DNA from: CAYJII01 sp964370225
Lineage (GTDB): Bacteria; Bacillota; Clostridia; Oscillospirales; Ruminococcaceae
DNA: 5,233 nucleotides
Direction: 5' to 3'
NCBI GenBank assembly: GCA_964370225.1
Contig: CAYJII010000066.1
Coordinates: 1 to 5,233 of the forward strand
Part shown: in pieces, positions 5,137 through 5,233 of the stretch
Numbering within the stretch: position 1 is the first letter of the stretch
Layout: each line of letters starts with the position of its first letter
The notes under the pieces: generated by a model
What the model was told of the DNA's origin: nothing
Seen by the model: only the letters and a program-made list of their open reading frames with translations
Databases searched by the model: none
Translations under genes and position numbers: made by a program

Positions 5137-5233
5137 GAACGCCTTGAGGAATTGCATTTGCTTGAGCAAGCATAGCGTTTGCAGCTTGAACCAAGATGTT
5201 GTTTTTAGTGAAGTCCATCATTTCTTCAGCCAT
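5120..5233 (-). CDS. Flagellin, C-terminal fragment (5' part off window)
   Basis: The last 37 codons of a flagellin, the subunit of the flagellar filament that is exported and assembled outside the cell. The visible sequence begins AEEMMDFTKNNILVQAANAM after a Met and ends AQANAIPQGVLQLLQ, which is the conserved D0 C-terminal helix packing in the filament core. The Met at 5233-5231 is very likely internal (flagellins usually carry a D-x-D-M-A motif here), not a start, so the gene should continue past the right edge. Clostridial and bacillar flagellins end in nearly the same way. The stop TAA is at 5120-5122, followed by a strong terminator. The usual symbols would be hag or fliC; the fragment does not decide between them. 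Confidence 0.93.
   Translation of the reverse strand: MAEEMMDFTKNNILVQAANAMLAQANAIPQGVLQLLQ

Noticed and set aside
5231..5233. ATG at the right edge as the start of a 37-residue protein
   Set aside because: The sequence is the conserved flagellin C-terminal helix, where a Met normally occurs at this place inside the protein.

Overview
The window looks like part of the chromosome of a motile, low-GC Gram-positive bacterium, most likely one of the Clostridia. The evidence is the AT-rich sequence, the strong AGGAGG-type ribosome binding sites, consensus sigma-A-like promoters, and a flagellin C-terminus ending in the typical QGVLQLL pattern. No mobile element, CRISPR array, tRNA or rRNA is visible. 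Most of the window is ordinary housekeeping sequence.

Left and centre (1-4026, minus strand): one promoter (TTGAAA-17-TATAAT with extended -10, 3998-4026) appears to drive a tight five-gene cluster. Read in transcription order it holds a histidine-phosphatase-family protein (3289-3951), a DUF975-like multi-pass membrane protein (2495-3268), proB (1693-2484), proA (414-1667), and the start of a very acidic, arginine-free protein with a Pro-Glu-Val hexapeptide repeat that runs off the left edge (1-377). Gaps between genes are 20, 10, 25 and 36 nt. ProB phosphorylates glutamate and ProA reduces the product to glutamate semialdehyde, so together they carry out the first two steps of proline synthesis. 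The proC gene for the last step is not in the window. What the phosphatase, the membrane protein and the acidic protein have to do with proline is unknown.

Middle (3952-4203): a 252-bp AT-rich divergent intergenic region. It holds the operon promoter, the promoter and RBS of an XRE-type regulator gene on the plus strand, and several candidate operator sequences: a 30-bp-spaced direct repeat, an SOS-box-like element, and an imperfect inverted repeat around the regulator's -10.

Right (4204-5233): the XRE-family regulator (4204-4893), then 226 bp of hairpins including a clear rho-independent terminator (4976-5002) and a bidirectional one (5046-5077), then the 3' end of a flagellin gene on the minus strand (5120-5233). 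The regulator and flagellin genes converge, so the terminators separate two unrelated-looking transcription units.

The least explained parts are the acidic repeat protein behind proA, the placement of proBA inside a mixed operon without a dedicated leader, the operator-like repeats in the divergent region, and the chain of related hairpins after the regulator.
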